DNA of 64,000 bases from JADHMP01 sp016779985 (GCA_016779985.1 JADHMP010000003.1:124001-188000), one strand, 5' to 3'. Shown: positions 47,301 to 54,657, counted from the first letter of the stretch. The notes: generated from the sequence alone by a model not told the origin. Made by a program: numbers and translations.

Positions 47301-48806
47301 AATACGTTACAAAACGGTAACACAAAAACGATAACAGGGAACCTTTCTTTCCAAAAATTATATACTGTCTTTGGCATAAAGTCACCCAATCAAAGAACCC
47401 CAGCTAGGGGGAATTTGAGTAGGACTTTAGATTCTGTTTCCAAAAAAAGGAGTAATACGCTTAGGAAAGCAGTGACCACTTTGTTGTCGGTATTAAATAA
47501 AATCAAAAGAGTTCAATTCAACTATTCTGAAAACAATGGAACTTTATTGCCTGGATATCTTCCAGCGGTAGGTTTTGCAGGCGGTTTACAACCCACTCTT
47601 GGGTTCACCTTAGGGAGTCAAGCAGACTTGCGCTACACTTTAGCTCAAAGAGGGTGGCTAACAAGTTTTCCTAACTTTAATGAAACTCTACAACAAATTC
47701 ACTCCAGTAAATTCAATCTTTCAGGACAACTTGTACCCCTTGAGGGTTTGCTGATTGACTTCTACGTAGAACGAAATTTTTCTGAAAATAGTAATGAAAA
47801 CTTCTTGGTTAGGAACAATGAATATTTACCTCTCAACACAAATGTTTTTGGCAATTTAGGGGTTTCAACCGTAATGATTAAAACTAGTTTTAGTCAAAGT
47901 AGTGGACAATTTAATCCAACATTTGAAACCTTTAGAGAGAATAGACTTATTGTTGCTGATCGCTTGGCTTCACAAAATCAGCCTATTACTGAAAGAGATG
48001 AAACTGGTTTTCCGAAGGGGTATGGAAAATCACAACAAGATGTTGTGCTACACTCTTTCTTAGCGGCCTATTTGGGTGCCGATCCAAATAAAGTGGTATT
48101 AGAACCAATCAAAAGAATTGGACTACCCAATTGGAATTTAAAATATTCTGGCTTAAATAAAATACCTTCTTTATCTAAAATATTTTCAAGGTTCTCACTC
48201 AATCATGGCTATAGAGCAAGTTATACCATCAATAACTTTCAAACCAATTTTGACTATGATGCCGATTTTCCTTTGAATACCGATGTGGCAGGAAACATCA
48301 TACCGGAGCGGCTTTTTTCAAATGTAACTCTGGTGGAACAATTCAATCCATTAATGCAATTGGATATGGAATTGAAAAATAATTTTAAGTTTTTAATTGA
48401 AATCAATCGTGATCGCTCCCTTTCCTTGAGTTTGGATAACAATTTATTAACGGAAGTGAGTGGTAACGAATATGTAGGGGGTTTAGGATATCGATTTAGG
48501 GATCTTCGTATGCGCACCAATTTTAATGGAAGAAGGATCATTCTCAAAGGAGATTTAAATATTAAAGCCGATTTGTCTTATCGAAACAACATTACAGTAC
48601 TACGAAACCTCGAATATGACAACAATCAAGTTACCGCAGGGCAAAAAATATTCATTTTAAAAATCACTGCAAACTATGCACTTTCAAGAAATGTTATGGC
48701 CACTTTTTTCTATGATCATAATTTTTCCAAGTTTGCGATTTCTACAGCATTTCCACAAACAAGCATTCGTTCTGGCTTCACTTTACGGTATAATTTTGGA
48801 AATTAA
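41367..48806 (+). CDS. sprA: Type IX secretion system translocon SprA (Sov)
   Basis: A 2479-residue outer membrane protein, the size of SprA. A signal peptide (hydrophobic SFRKLLILCFILCNGLLWAQ, residues about 14-34) precedes a long chain of beta-strand-rich sequence ending with an aromatic outer-membrane-type strand (TLRYNFGN). SprA forms the very large single-chain barrel through which type IX substrates and gliding adhesins cross the outer membrane. The start must be the TTG at 41367: the upstream in-frame codons reach the ruvA stop after one codon, and the first in-frame ATG is far inside the mature protein. It is three bases after ruvA and has no terminator behind it. Confidence 0.95.
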   Translation: MIGKIQLLNKHCSFSFRKLLILCFILCNGLLWAQDNVQSGADLGKIKIPLPQSIVSKYTYDPTTERYIFSEEIEGYPVGTPLVLTLEEFEALVLKEQMESYFQEKIAALSGKSSNLEESQKNLLPEVYVNNKFFQTIFGSNSIDVVPQGSIGIDLGVRYQKTDNPISSPRDRRNFGFDFDQQISLSLLGNIGERLQIIANYDTESTFDFQNLIKIRFNPPTLADATEILPDNYGRQIGAFQNRFEQAQGTINEVREGVNEAKVAIEQTKQKIESLKNKVNNLPNSTAQVSNRVSNFLNGKVTEDGILQNIDIGNVSMPINSNLIQGAQSLFGVRTDLKFGRTTISSVFSEQRSQSQNITTQGGGTLQEFDLFALDYEEDRHYFLAQYFRDNYDAFLKTYPYINSPIQITRIEVWVTNIGARTQNVRNIVALQDLAEANPEKTRLDKISTPFFTESNRNAPPDNGVNRLDPETIGFGGLITESIRDIATVKNSFGSASAKVREGYDYAVLESARKLSPQEYSYHPQLGYISLNQRLSNDEILGVAFQYTYLGKVFQVGEFANGGVPGTEITSNQNNPQQAPVVQTNNLVVKMLKSSVNDVRQPVWDLMMKNIYNTGAFQLSEEDFKLSILYTDPSPINYMTAVNNKIWPKELEQQVLLNTFQLDRLNVYQDLTAKGDGFFDYVPGITIDPKFGRIIFPQVEPFGEFLFDLLDDPNTSKENYDQVNSFNSNQKKYVFREMYALTKAAALEAIEKNKFQLKGRYKSEGGDGIPIGAFNVPRGSVRVTAGGRLLQEGLDYTVNYEIGRVKILDEGLKASNIPIDISVENNSFFNQQNKRFSGINIIHQLNERVYFGATLVNLSENPLTQKANYGTEPVNNTMMGFNTNFSTEIPFLTRMANKITTVKSSTPSQLSFRGEVAALRARNPRNTQLQGETNVYIDDFEGAQTNIDIKGFNAWNLSSVPINGVLGAEEKGLARGYGRSKLAWYSIDRIFYSRTPPTGINNNDISDNTTRRIFIKEIFPEQDLVQGNTTVQNTLDLAYYPDEKGPYNNSPIESFEEKSKEHWAGITRSINATNFEQANVEFIEFWLLDTFSDLEADEDELGDLVFHLGNISEDILDDGRKQFENGLPGATENTATYETEWGKVPATQSLVYAFNTEAEDRERQDVGLDGLSDSEEFNIYNNGPTNDPAGDNYEYYIKASGNILERYKNYNGTDGNTPISFSDTDRGNTTEPDTEDINRDQSMNTIDSYFEYRIPIRKSMAVGNHPFVTDVRDNVKVLVPNGDEINTRWLQFKIPIQKGYYEETIYEPYFKSVNAIEDLRSIRFMRMLLHKFDQPVVFRFGTLDLVRGDWRQYTKQLNEEVLGNQNTTVDISTVNILENENRIPVNYVLPPDIQREQINNNNTIVRQNEQSLAFRICDLQPMDARGIFKNVNLDMRQYKKIRMFIHAESIPGNPPLPDAEGDSEYDNRLVAFLRLGTDNKDNYYQIEIPLKPTPYTENTSNRLSADEVWIPDQNELVVATSLLSKLKSKALIGNAQGKALYFDEALNPISEFTPISSLPGEKKYKLSIRGNPTLGAIRTLMIGVKNPSEELGNTLCGEVWFNELRLSGIEDEGGWAAVGGLDANIADFANISATGRYATIGFGNVDQTPNQRAREDLLQYDLVTNMNLGQLVPENWGLEIPLNFAAGETIISPEYDPFYQDIKLKDRLASADRKSLKDTIKRQAQDYTRRKSISMIGVRKRRTGSGESKIYSPENFNFSYAYNALEHRDFELENLQEEELVLGANYTYAFKQKDISPFQKTKAFQQKKYWEWLKALNFSLLPNALNFNANLNRALYSQKFRQVYFEGVDASLQRELPNLQQHNFLFDYNYTWTHNLTRSLRLTFDANTSNIVRDREALDQQDETESRVYNLWSGLTNFGELNRHFHTLSLNYRLPFQYIPFLRFIDATYNYKADYSWQRGSEALEQVEGPNGEILGRVNTLQNGNTKTITGNLSFQKLYTVFGIKSPNQRTPARGNLSRTLDSVSKKRSNTLRKAVTTLLSVLNKIKRVQFNYSENNGTLLPGYLPAVGFAGGLQPTLGFTLGSQADLRYTLAQRGWLTSFPNFNETLQQIHSSKFNLSGQLVPLEGLLIDFYVERNFSENSNENFLVRNNEYLPLNTNVFGNLGVSTVMIKTSFSQSSGQFNPTFETFRENRLIVADRLASQNQPITERDETGFPKGYGKSQQDVVLHSFLAAYLGADPNKVVLEPIKRIGLPNWNLKYSGLNKIPSLSKIFSRFSLNHGYRASYTINNFQTNFDYDADFPLNTDVAGNIIPERLFSNVTLVEQFNPLMQLDMELKNNFKFLIEINRDRSLSLSLDNNLLTEVSGNEYVGGLGYRFRDLRMRTNFNGRRIILKGDLNIKADLSYRNNITVLRNLEYDNNQVTAGQKIFILKITANYALSRNVMATFFYDHNFSKFAISTAFPQTSIRSGFTLRYNFGN

Positions 48807-48811
48807 GTGCA

Positions 48812-48825
48812 TCTCTAGCTAGAGA
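48812..48825. repeat. Perfect 14-base palindrome upstream of gcvH
   Basis: TCTCTAGCTAGAGA is perfectly self-complementary with no loop, five bases after the sprA stop. It is followed by A residues rather than T, so it is not an intrinsic terminator on the plus strand. It lies where the -33 region of the gcvH promoter would be, so it could be a protein-binding site (inference). Confidence 0.45.
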
Positions 48826-48833
48826 AAAACTCC

Positions 48834-48841
48834 TACATTTG
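48834..48841 (+). promoter_or_regulatory. Candidate -7 promoter element for gcvH
   Basis: TACATTTG matches TAnnTTTG and ends 17 bases before the gcvH ATG. No TTG lies at the normal spacing; a palindrome occupies that position instead. Confidence 0.5.
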
Positions 48842-48858
48842 TTTTTTAATTTTTTCTC

Positions 48859-49239
48859 ATGAATATCCCAGACCATTTAAAATATACTAAAGACCACGAA
48901 TGGATAAAAGTGGAAGGAAACCTAGCTCTTGTTGGTATTACAGACTTTGCTCAATCTGAACTAGGTGATATTGTTTATGTTGAGATTGAAACATTAGATG
49001 AAAAATTAGAGGCTGAGGAAGTTTTTGGCACTGTAGAAGCCGTCAAAACTGTTTCAGACCTATTTATGCCTCTTGAGGGCACTGTGGTTGAAGTCAACAA
49101 AGCTTTAGAAGCAACGCCTGAATTAGTCAATGAAATGCCCTACGAATCTGGGTGGATGATCAAAATTAAGTTTGAAAACCCTTCAGCCCTAGAACATTTA
49201 TTAGATGCTAAAGCATATCGGGAGCTTATTTCGAGTTGA
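48859..49239 (+). CDS. gcvH: Glycine cleavage system H protein
   Basis: A 126-residue lipoyl-domain protein. The lipoylated lysine is K63 in GTVEAVKTVSDLFMP, and the typical start (DHLKYTKDHEWIKVEG) and end (LLDAKAYRELI) are present. H protein shuttles the aminomethyl group between the P, T and L proteins; those genes are not in the window. It has its own candidate promoter. The 189-base gap that follows holds one possible -7 element and no gene that I can see. Confidence 0.96.
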   Translation: MNIPDHLKYTKDHEWIKVEGNLALVGITDFAQSELGDIVYVEIETLDEKLEAEEVFGTVEAVKTVSDLFMPLEGTVVEVNKALEATPELVNEMPYESGWMIKIKFENPSALEHLLDAKAYRELISS

Positions 49240-49346
49240 TTGTTTTATTTCCTAATTCATCCCATCAAGTTCAGTTTTCCTTTGAATATTTTAGTGTTGA
49301 AACTATAGGGTCTTTATATCTTTCGTGCCTATATTCTCATAATATT

Positions 49347-49354
49347 TATTTTTG
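49347..49354 (+). promoter_or_regulatory. Possible -7 promoter element upstream of the first tonB
   Basis: TATTTTTG fits TAnnTTTG and lies 74 bases before the tonB ATG, in the 189-base gap 49240-49428. No TTG is present 17-23 bases upstream, so this is weak. The rest of the gap is AT-rich and shows no ORF, hairpin or repeat. Confidence 0.35.
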
Positions 49355-49428
49355 ATTAAAAGGCTAGGTGATTTTTTCCTTGTTTTTTTTATAAAATTTT
49401 ATAGTTTAGCATACTAAGATTTCGATAG

Positions 49429-50139
49429 ATGAAACCCAAGAAAAATTCAAAAGTAGATTTAAGCAAGAATAGTAGTCTCTATTTTGTCATTGGGCTTGCC
49501 GCCATATTACTAATTACTTGGCAAGCCATAGAGTGGAAAACCTATGACAAAAGCCTATACGGCTATGAAGCCTTAGATGTTGATGATGAAGACGATGAGG
49601 AAATTCCTATCACAGAACAAATTAAAACTCCACCCCCGCCGCCGCCACCACCACCTGCACCAGAGGTAATAGAAGTGGTTGAAGATGAAGAAGAAGTTGA
49701 AGAAACAGTAATCGAATCTACTGAAACTGATGAAGAAGAAATTATTGAGGTGGAAGAGGTTGAAATAGAAGAAGAAATTGAAGATATTGATGTGCCGTTT
49801 GCAGTGATCGAAGATGTTCCAATTTTTCCTGGATGCGAAAAAGTAAAAAAATCTGAAAGACGCGCTTGTTTCCAAGAACGAATGAATAGTCATATCAGAA
49901 AAAATTTCCGCTATCCTGAAATTGCTCAGGAGATGGGCATCCAAGGGAGAGTTTATGTTAATTTCGTTATTGGTAAAGATGGAGCAATTACAAACATCAG
50001 AATGCGTGGTCCAGACAAAAACCTAGAAAAAGAGGCTCAACGCATCATTTCAAAATTGCCACAAATGACTCCAGGAAAACAAAGAGGAAGACCTGTGAGA
50101 GTCCCTTTTAGTATTCCTATCACATTTAGGTTGCAATAA
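49429..50139 (+). CDS. tonB: TonB energy transducer, copy 1
   Basis: A 236-residue TonB-family protein. A single N-terminal membrane anchor (about 17-33) is followed by a proline run (nine consecutive Pro, about 69-77), a Glu/Asp-rich linker (about 80-123), and a C-terminal TonB domain (about 145-236; RYPEIAQEMGIQGRVYVNFV, ending PFSIPITFRLQ). It spans the periplasm and transmits proton-motive force to outer-membrane transporters such as SusC. The linker is acidic instead of the usual Lys-Pro repeats. A terminator separates it from a second, same-length copy; the two proteins are nearly identical over the C-terminal domain. Confidence 0.93.
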   Translation: MKPKKNSKVDLSKNSSLYFVIGLAAILLITWQAIEWKTYDKSLYGYEALDVDDEDDEEIPITEQIKTPPPPPPPPPAPEVIEVVEDEEEVEETVIESTETDEEEIIEVEEVEIEEEIEDIDVPFAVIEDVPIFPGCEKVKKSERRACFQERMNSHIRKNFRYPEIAQEMGIQGRVYVNFVIGKDGAITNIRMRGPDKNLEKEAQRIISKLPQMTPGKQRGRPVRVPFSIPITFRLQ

Positions 50140-50157
50140 ACAAGCTCATACAAATTT

Positions 50158-50185
50158 AAACCCGATAGTTTCTTCGGGTTTTTTT
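50158..50185 (+). terminator. Terminator between the two tonB genes
   Basis: AAACCCGA (50158-50165) pairs with TCGGGTTT (50174-50181) around an eight-base loop, with a T-run to 50185. It starts 18 bases after the first tonB stop, so the copies are probably transcribed separately. Confidence 0.85.
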
Positions 50186-50250
50186 ATATCTGTTTAGAAC
50201 CCAATGGTATAATATTTGCGTATATTTAGGAGAACCCAAATCTCCTCTCC

Positions 50251-50961
50251 ATGAAATCTAAAAAAAACCCCAAAGTCGACCTTAAAAAAAATTCAAGTTT
50301 ATATTTTGTAATCGGTTTGTGTCTAATCTTGTTTCTCACCTGGCAGGCCATAGAATGGAAATCGTATGATAAAAGCCTCTATGACTATGAGGCCTTAGAT
50401 GTAGAAAATGATGAGGATGAAGAAATCCCTATCACAGAACAAATCAAAACGCCACCACCGCCACCGCCACCGCCAGCAGCTCCAGTTGTTATTGAAATAG
50501 TTGAAGACGAAGAGGATGTTGAAGAAACAGTTATAGAATCTACTGAAACTGATGAGGAGGAAATAATAGAAGTGGAAGACGTAGAGATTGAAGAAGAGTA
50601 TGATGATGTTGATGTCCCTTTTGCTGTAATTGAAGATGTTCCAATATTTCCTGGTTGTGAAAAAGTGAAAAAATCTAAAAGACGCGATTGTTTCCAAGAA
50701 CAAATGAATAAACATATTAGAAAAAACTTCCGTTATCCAGAAATTGCTCAAGAGATGGGAATTCAAGGGCGGGTATATGTAAACTTTGTTATTGGAAAGG
50801 ATGGGAACATTTCAAATATCAGAATGCGTGGGCCAGACAAAAATTTAGAAAATGAAGCAAACCGCATCATTTCCAAACTACCCAAAATGACACCAGGCAA
50901 GCAAAGAGGTAAAGCTGTTCGAGTTCCATTTAGTATTCCAATTACCTTCAAACTCCAATAA
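50251..50961 (+). CDS. tonB: TonB energy transducer, copy 2
   Basis: A 236-residue tandem duplicate of the gene at 49429, with the same length and the same domain order: membrane anchor (about 17-33), proline run (eight Pro, then AAP), acidic linker and TonB C-terminal domain ending PFSIPITFKLQ. The central segment DVPFAVIEDVPIFPGCEKVK is identical in both copies. Differences cluster in the membrane anchor (LCLILFLTW versus LAAILLITW) and the linker (EEYDDVDVPF versus EEIEDIDVPF), the parts that meet ExbB/ExbD or set reach. The pair may serve different receptors or growth conditions (inference). Confidence 0.93.
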   Translation: MKSKKNPKVDLKKNSSLYFVIGLCLILFLTWQAIEWKSYDKSLYDYEALDVENDEDEEIPITEQIKTPPPPPPPPAAPVVIEIVEDEEDVEETVIESTETDEEEIIEVEDVEIEEEYDDVDVPFAVIEDVPIFPGCEKVKKSKRRDCFQEQMNKHIRKNFRYPEIAQEMGIQGRVYVNFVIGKDGNISNIRMRGPDKNLENEANRIISKLPKMTPGKQRGKAVRVPFSIPITFKLQ

Positions 50962-51004
50962 AAAAAGCCTACAAAATAAGTTAGTGACTTTATCAAAAAT
51001 TCCG

Positions 51005-51035
51005 TTGGACAATGCTAAGTGTAGTGTTATATTTG
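51005..51035 (+). promoter_or_regulatory. Promoter of the ctaB-cox3 operon
   Basis: TTG (51005-51007), 20 bases, then TATATTTG (51028-51035): the clearest match in the window to the flavobacterial consensus TTG-N17-23-TAnnTTTG. The -7 element ends 18 bases before the ctaB ATG at 51054. Confidence 0.75.
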
Positions 51036-51053
51036 CACCTGATTGGATGATGC

Positions 51054-51959
51054 ATGATGCCACTTATTGAAGCCAAAAAATCAAATACACTACACCGCAC
51101 CCTAAATGACTTTTTGCAGCTAACAAAGTTCAGATTGGCTATTAGTGTTGTAATTTCTTCCTTAGCAGGCTATTTACTGGCTTCAGAACAAATAGAATGG
51201 GACATTATTTCTTTTCTCTTTTTGGGAGGATATGCCATGGTTGGTGCTTCCAATGCTTTCAATCAGTGGATGGAGAGAGATTTGGATGCACTTATGTTAA
51301 GAACACAAAGCAGGCCATTGCCCAGCAAGCGGATGCAAGAGTCTACTGCACTAACCATTGCGAGTGGATTAACTTTATTAGGGATTCTTTTTTTAGGTTT
51401 TGTCAACTTTAGAACCGCCTTTTTTGGGGCACTGTCAATTTTTATTTATGTCTGCATTTATACCCCTCTCAAACGTAAATCACCCTTAGCCGTTTTTGTG
51501 GGTGCTTTTCCAGGAGCCATCCCTTTTATGCTTGGGTGGGTGGCAGCAACTAATAAATTTGGAATAGAACCTGGAGTGTTATTTATGATACAATTTCTAT
51601 GGCAATTCCCCCATTTTTGGGCTATTGGCTGGGTGTTAGATGAAGATTATAAAAAAGCAGGATTTAAACTACTGCCATCGGGAGAAACAGACCGCGTCAC
51701 TGCTTTTCAAATAGTGTTTTATTCGCTTTGGGTAGTTGTAGTCTCTTTAATACCGGCTTTCCATTATACAGGACGATTGAGGCTTTCTTTTACAGCAGCT
51801 ATTGCTATAGCCTTATTAGGCTCAGTGATGCTTTATTTTGCAATGATGCTAATGAAAAAAAAATCTAAAAAGGCTGCACAAAACCTTATTGGCGTGAGTA
51901 TAGTATATATCACAGCCTTACAACTGATTTATGTGATTGATAAATATATGACAATATGA
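51054..51959 (+). CDS. ctaB: Protohaem IX farnesyltransferase (haem O synthase)
   Basis: A 301-residue UbiA-family prenyltransferase with about eight or nine membrane helices. The Mg-prenyl-diphosphate motif is NAFNQWMERDLDALMLRTQ (N-x-x-x-D type, about residues 64-82), followed by RPLP, and the second acidic motif is DEDYKKAGFKLLP (about 197). It farnesylates haem B to haem O, a step needed for A-type oxidases. It has its own strong promoter and overlaps the first cox3 gene by four bases, starting an operon for the oxidase subunits and assembly factors missing from the act-cox operon. Confidence 0.95.
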   Translation: MMPLIEAKKSNTLHRTLNDFLQLTKFRLAISVVISSLAGYLLASEQIEWDIISFLFLGGYAMVGASNAFNQWMERDLDALMLRTQSRPLPSKRMQESTALTIASGLTLLGILFLGFVNFRTAFFGALSIFIYVCIYTPLKRKSPLAVFVGAFPGAIPFMLGWVAATNKFGIEPGVLFMIQFLWQFPHFWAIGWVLDEDYKKAGFKLLPSGETDRVTAFQIVFYSLWVVVVSLIPAFHYTGRLRLSFTAAIAIALLGSVMLYFAMMLMKKKSKKAAQNLIGVSIVYITALQLIYVIDKYMTI

Positions 51960-52534
51960 ATACTTCAGATTCTTTTGAAATAAAAAACAAACGTGCCAAA
52001 AAAATGATGCTCTGGATTGGTATGATCAGCATGAGTATGACCTTTGCAGGTCTAACAAGTGCCTACGTGGTGAGTAGTTCTCGTGCTGATTGGCTAGAAC
52101 AAATCTCTTTGCCAACGGCATTTTCAATAAGCACTTTAATTATTATTTTGAGCAGCATTAGTTTCCACTGGGCAAAGCATTATTTTGAAAAACAGCAATT
52201 TAAAAACAGTCAGATTTTGCTCCTATCTACATTATTTTTAGCTACTCTATTTATCTATTTTCAGTTTAAAGGCTTCTCTGAAATTATTGAAATGGGCTAT
52301 TACTTTACAGGGCCACAAAGTAGCATCAACACCTCTTACCTATATGTCTTAGTGTTGCTACACTTGGCACATTTAACAGCAGGATTTGTTGTTGTATTAC
52401 GCTTGCTTTATCTAAGTTCAGTTGTCAAAAACACAACAAAACACACCCTGGGTTTTGAGTTGGCAGTAACTTTCTGGCATTTTCTTGATTTACTTTGGGT
52501 ATATTTATTTTTATTCGTTTCATTCTACAGTTAA
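51956..52534 (+). CDS. Cytochrome c oxidase subunit III-like protein, short form
   Basis: A 192-residue protein with five membrane helices (about 17-38, 54-73, 90-107, 128-150, 165-190) of the haem-copper oxidase subunit III family (WIGMISMSMTFAGLTSAYVV near the start; HLAHLTAGFVVVLRLLYL and FWHFLDLLWVYLFLF near the end). Subunit III stabilises the oxidase core and proton uptake. It overlaps ctaB by four bases and is followed by a second, longer subunit III gene. Confidence 0.92.
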   Translation: MNTSDSFEIKNKRAKKMMLWIGMISMSMTFAGLTSAYVVSSSRADWLEQISLPTAFSISTLIIILSSISFHWAKHYFEKQQFKNSQILLLSTLFLATLFIYFQFKGFSEIIEMGYYFTGPQSSINTSYLYVLVLLHLAHLTAGFVVVLRLLYLSSVVKNTTKHTLGFELAVTFWHFLDLLWVYLFLFVSFYS

Positions 52535-52570
52535 AAATTAATAAATTTGTAATGAATTTAACTTGATACT

Positions 52571-53548
52571 ATGGAAGTAACTGCAGCAACAGATGAGCAA
52601 TCAAACATTTGGGGAGGGGGCAATAAGCCCCTAAAGGCTAGTTATGGCAAGCTAATGATGTGGTTTTTTATCGTATCTGATGCCTTGACCTTTTCGGGTT
52701 TCTTAGTATCCTATGGGTTTTCACGTTTTAAAAACATCAATTCATGGCCAATAGCCGATGAGGTTTTTACTCACTTTCCCTTTCTTCATGGTATTGATGC
52801 TCCAATGTATTATGTAGCACTCATGACTTTCATTTTAATTTTTTCATCGGTCACAATGGTTCTAGCTGTAGATGCGGGTCACCATATGGACAAATCTAAA
52901 GTCACTTTTTATATGTTACTTACCATAGTTGGAGGAGCCATTTTTGTGGGTTCACAAGCGTGGGAGTGGAAAAATTTTATTAGTGGAGAATATGGCGCTT
53001 TAGAAACCAAAGGAGGACAAATACTTCAATTTGTGCAAGCAGATACTGGCAAAAGGGCAGCTATTGAAGATTTTGCAGTTCTCCAGCCCACAGAAAGAAC
53101 TACACATCAAAAAAATAATGGTTTGTGGTTTGCTCAAGAAAGTACCTTATCTACTTTTAGTATTGCTGAAGTCAAAACAGGATTTCAAGCAGATGATAAT
53201 TTAGTAATCCGAACGGAGTTGCTGGATGAAAATGGGCAAAAAACCGTTCTTTCCAGAGCTGAATCTTTAGCTAAAATCGAAGAGGCTCAAATTGTAGTTG
53301 AAGGTGCCAATTTGATTAGAAATGAATATGGCAATAGACTCTTTGCAGATTTCTTTTTCTTTATAACAGGCTTTCACGGTTTTCACGTTTTCTCAGGAGT
53401 AGTGATTAACATTATCATTTTCTTTAATGTCATTTTAGGTACTTATGAAAAAAGGGGGCATTATGAAATGGTTGAGAAAGTGGGCCTTTATTGGCACTTT
53501 GTAGATTTAGTTTGGGTTTTTGTATTTACCTTTTTCTATTTGGTTTAA
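52571..53548 (+). CDS. Cytochrome c oxidase subunit III, long form with soluble insert
   Basis: A 325-residue subunit III. Helices run from about 27-50, 77-100, 112-135, 257-290 and 300-325, and the C-terminal signature is YWHFVDLVWVFVFTFFYLV. Between the third and fourth helices there is a soluble insert of about 118 residues (139-256) absent from the short paralogue upstream. The insert looks like an alpha/beta domain of mostly polar residues and may face the Act complex or another partner (inference). It is 36 bases after the short subunit III gene and 16 before the subunit IV gene. Confidence 0.92.
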   Translation: MEVTAATDEQSNIWGGGNKPLKASYGKLMMWFFIVSDALTFSGFLVSYGFSRFKNINSWPIADEVFTHFPFLHGIDAPMYYVALMTFILIFSSVTMVLAVDAGHHMDKSKVTFYMLLTIVGGAIFVGSQAWEWKNFISGEYGALETKGGQILQFVQADTGKRAAIEDFAVLQPTERTTHQKNNGLWFAQESTLSTFSIAEVKTGFQADDNLVIRTELLDENGQKTVLSRAESLAKIEEAQIVVEGANLIRNEYGNRLFADFFFFITGFHGFHVFSGVVINIIIFFNVILGTYEKRGHYEMVEKVGLYWHFVDLVWVFVFTFFYLV

Positions 53549-53564
53549 TCTAGTTTAAATTATT

Positions 53565-53945
53565 ATGGCTGTAGAACATAAATTAGCAATCTTTAGGGGT
53601 TTATTAAAATTTAAATCCAATCAGCAAAAAATTTGGGGAGTATTGATATTCCTTTCTATTGTGACAACTATTGAGGTCGCTTTGGGTATTATTAAGCCCG
53701 CCTTTTTGCTCACTCCTTTTTTGAGTATGAAATTACTCAATTGGATTTTTATCATTTTAACTATCGTAAAAGCTTATTATATTGCCTGGGACTTTATGCA
53801 CCTGAGGGATGAAACCAGTGGACTAAAAAATGCAATTGTGTTGCCACTACTTATTTTAATCCCTTATTTAGCTTTTATCTTAATTCTTGAGGCAGATTAT
53901 ATTTTTGAGGTCATGAAAAATGGCTTTGTCAGTTGGAACTTCTGA
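53565..53945 (+). CDS. Cytochrome c oxidase subunit IV (CyoD/COX4-like)
   Basis: A 126-residue protein with three membrane helices (about 24-45, 57-78, 88-110) of the prokaryotic subunit IV family (signatures TTIEVALGI and YYIAWDFMHLRDETSGLKN). It is a small accessory subunit of the aa3 oxidase. It lies in the ctaB-cox3-cox3 operon, 16 bases after the long subunit III gene. Confidence 0.9.
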   Translation: MAVEHKLAIFRGLLKFKSNQQKIWGVLIFLSIVTTIEVALGIIKPAFLLTPFLSMKLLNWIFIILTIVKAYYIAWDFMHLRDETSGLKNAIVLPLLILIPYLAFILILEADYIFEVMKNGFVSWNF

Positions 53946-53990
53946 TGTTTCAGTTGTTGAGGTAATTTTTACTTCTTTTTACTTAAAAAA

Positions 53991-54653
53991 ATGAAAGGGA
54001 AAATGAAAAAGCAATTAGTATTAGGGGTTCTGTTTGTATTTCCACTGTTGGTCTATTTATTTTTTGCTTCCGGTAAAAATAATTTTGCTAAACTTCCTAC
54101 TTTAACTCCTAATATTCAATCTCTTCCAATAAATAAGGATTTCTCAAATCGTTCGGTCACACTAAAAGATCATATTTCTATTCTAGGCTATTGGGGAGGA
54201 GATTTGTCAGACAAAAAGGCCGAGGCGCTTAATTTAAATGAAAAAATATTCAAACGGTTCAATGGTTTTGATGATTTTCAGTTTGTTTTTTTTGTAAACG
54301 AAGAGAATGAAGAAGAAGTCCAAGCCCTTAAAAATGCCCTTCAAACAGGAACAGGAACCGATTTGAGCAATTGGTATTTTTTACCCTCCTCCCCAAAACA
54401 AATTCAATCTCATTTTCAATCTCTCAAAACACCTTATCAACTTAATCAACAATACAGCACTCCCTATGTATTCATTGTTGATAAAAATTTAAATTTGAGG
54501 GGAAGAAATGATGATGAAGATATGGAAGAGCTCTTCGGTTTTGACGCCAGATCAGTAGCAGAAATTTCAAAGAAAATGATAGATGACGTTAAAGTAATTT
54601 TGGCCGAATATCGCTTAGCTCTCAAAATATATAACTCAGATCGAAAAAAATAA
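53991..54653 (+). CDS. SCO/thioredoxin-fold-like membrane protein lacking the copper cysteines
   Basis: A 220-residue protein with an N-terminal membrane anchor (about 6-24). The start could also be the ATG at 54003 (MKKQLVLGVLF). The periplasmic part lines up by eye with the SCO protein encoded next: a buried strand (ISILGYW, compare VYVAEFF in SCO), a helix, a second strand (FVFFVNEENEEE), and a cis-Pro-like strand (TPYVFIVDKNLNLRGR, compare GYFALIDKNGFIRSR). The CxxxC copper site of SCO is replaced by GGDLSDKKA. It is probably a non-metal-binding relative that assists oxidase assembly (inference). It is four bases before the SCO gene. Confidence 0.7.
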   Translation: MKGKMKKQLVLGVLFVFPLLVYLFFASGKNNFAKLPTLTPNIQSLPINKDFSNRSVTLKDHISILGYWGGDLSDKKAEALNLNEKIFKRFNGFDDFQFVFFVNEENEEEVQALKNALQTGTGTDLSNWYFLPSSPKQIQSHFQSLKTPYQLNQQYSTPYVFIVDKNLNLRGRNDDEDMEELFGFDARSVAEISKKMIDDVKVILAEYRLALKIYNSDRKK

Positions 54654-54657
54654 AAAA

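Noticed and set aside
48807..48858. Glycine riboswitch upstream of gcvH
   Set aside because: The gap is only 52 bases, too short for the known glycine aptamer.
49573..50766. Antisense ORFs of about 123 codons opposite both tonB genes
   Set aside because: They mirror the Glu/Asp and Pro codon runs of tonB; their Phe/Tyr/Asn-rich products resemble no protein and appear twice only because tonB is duplicated.
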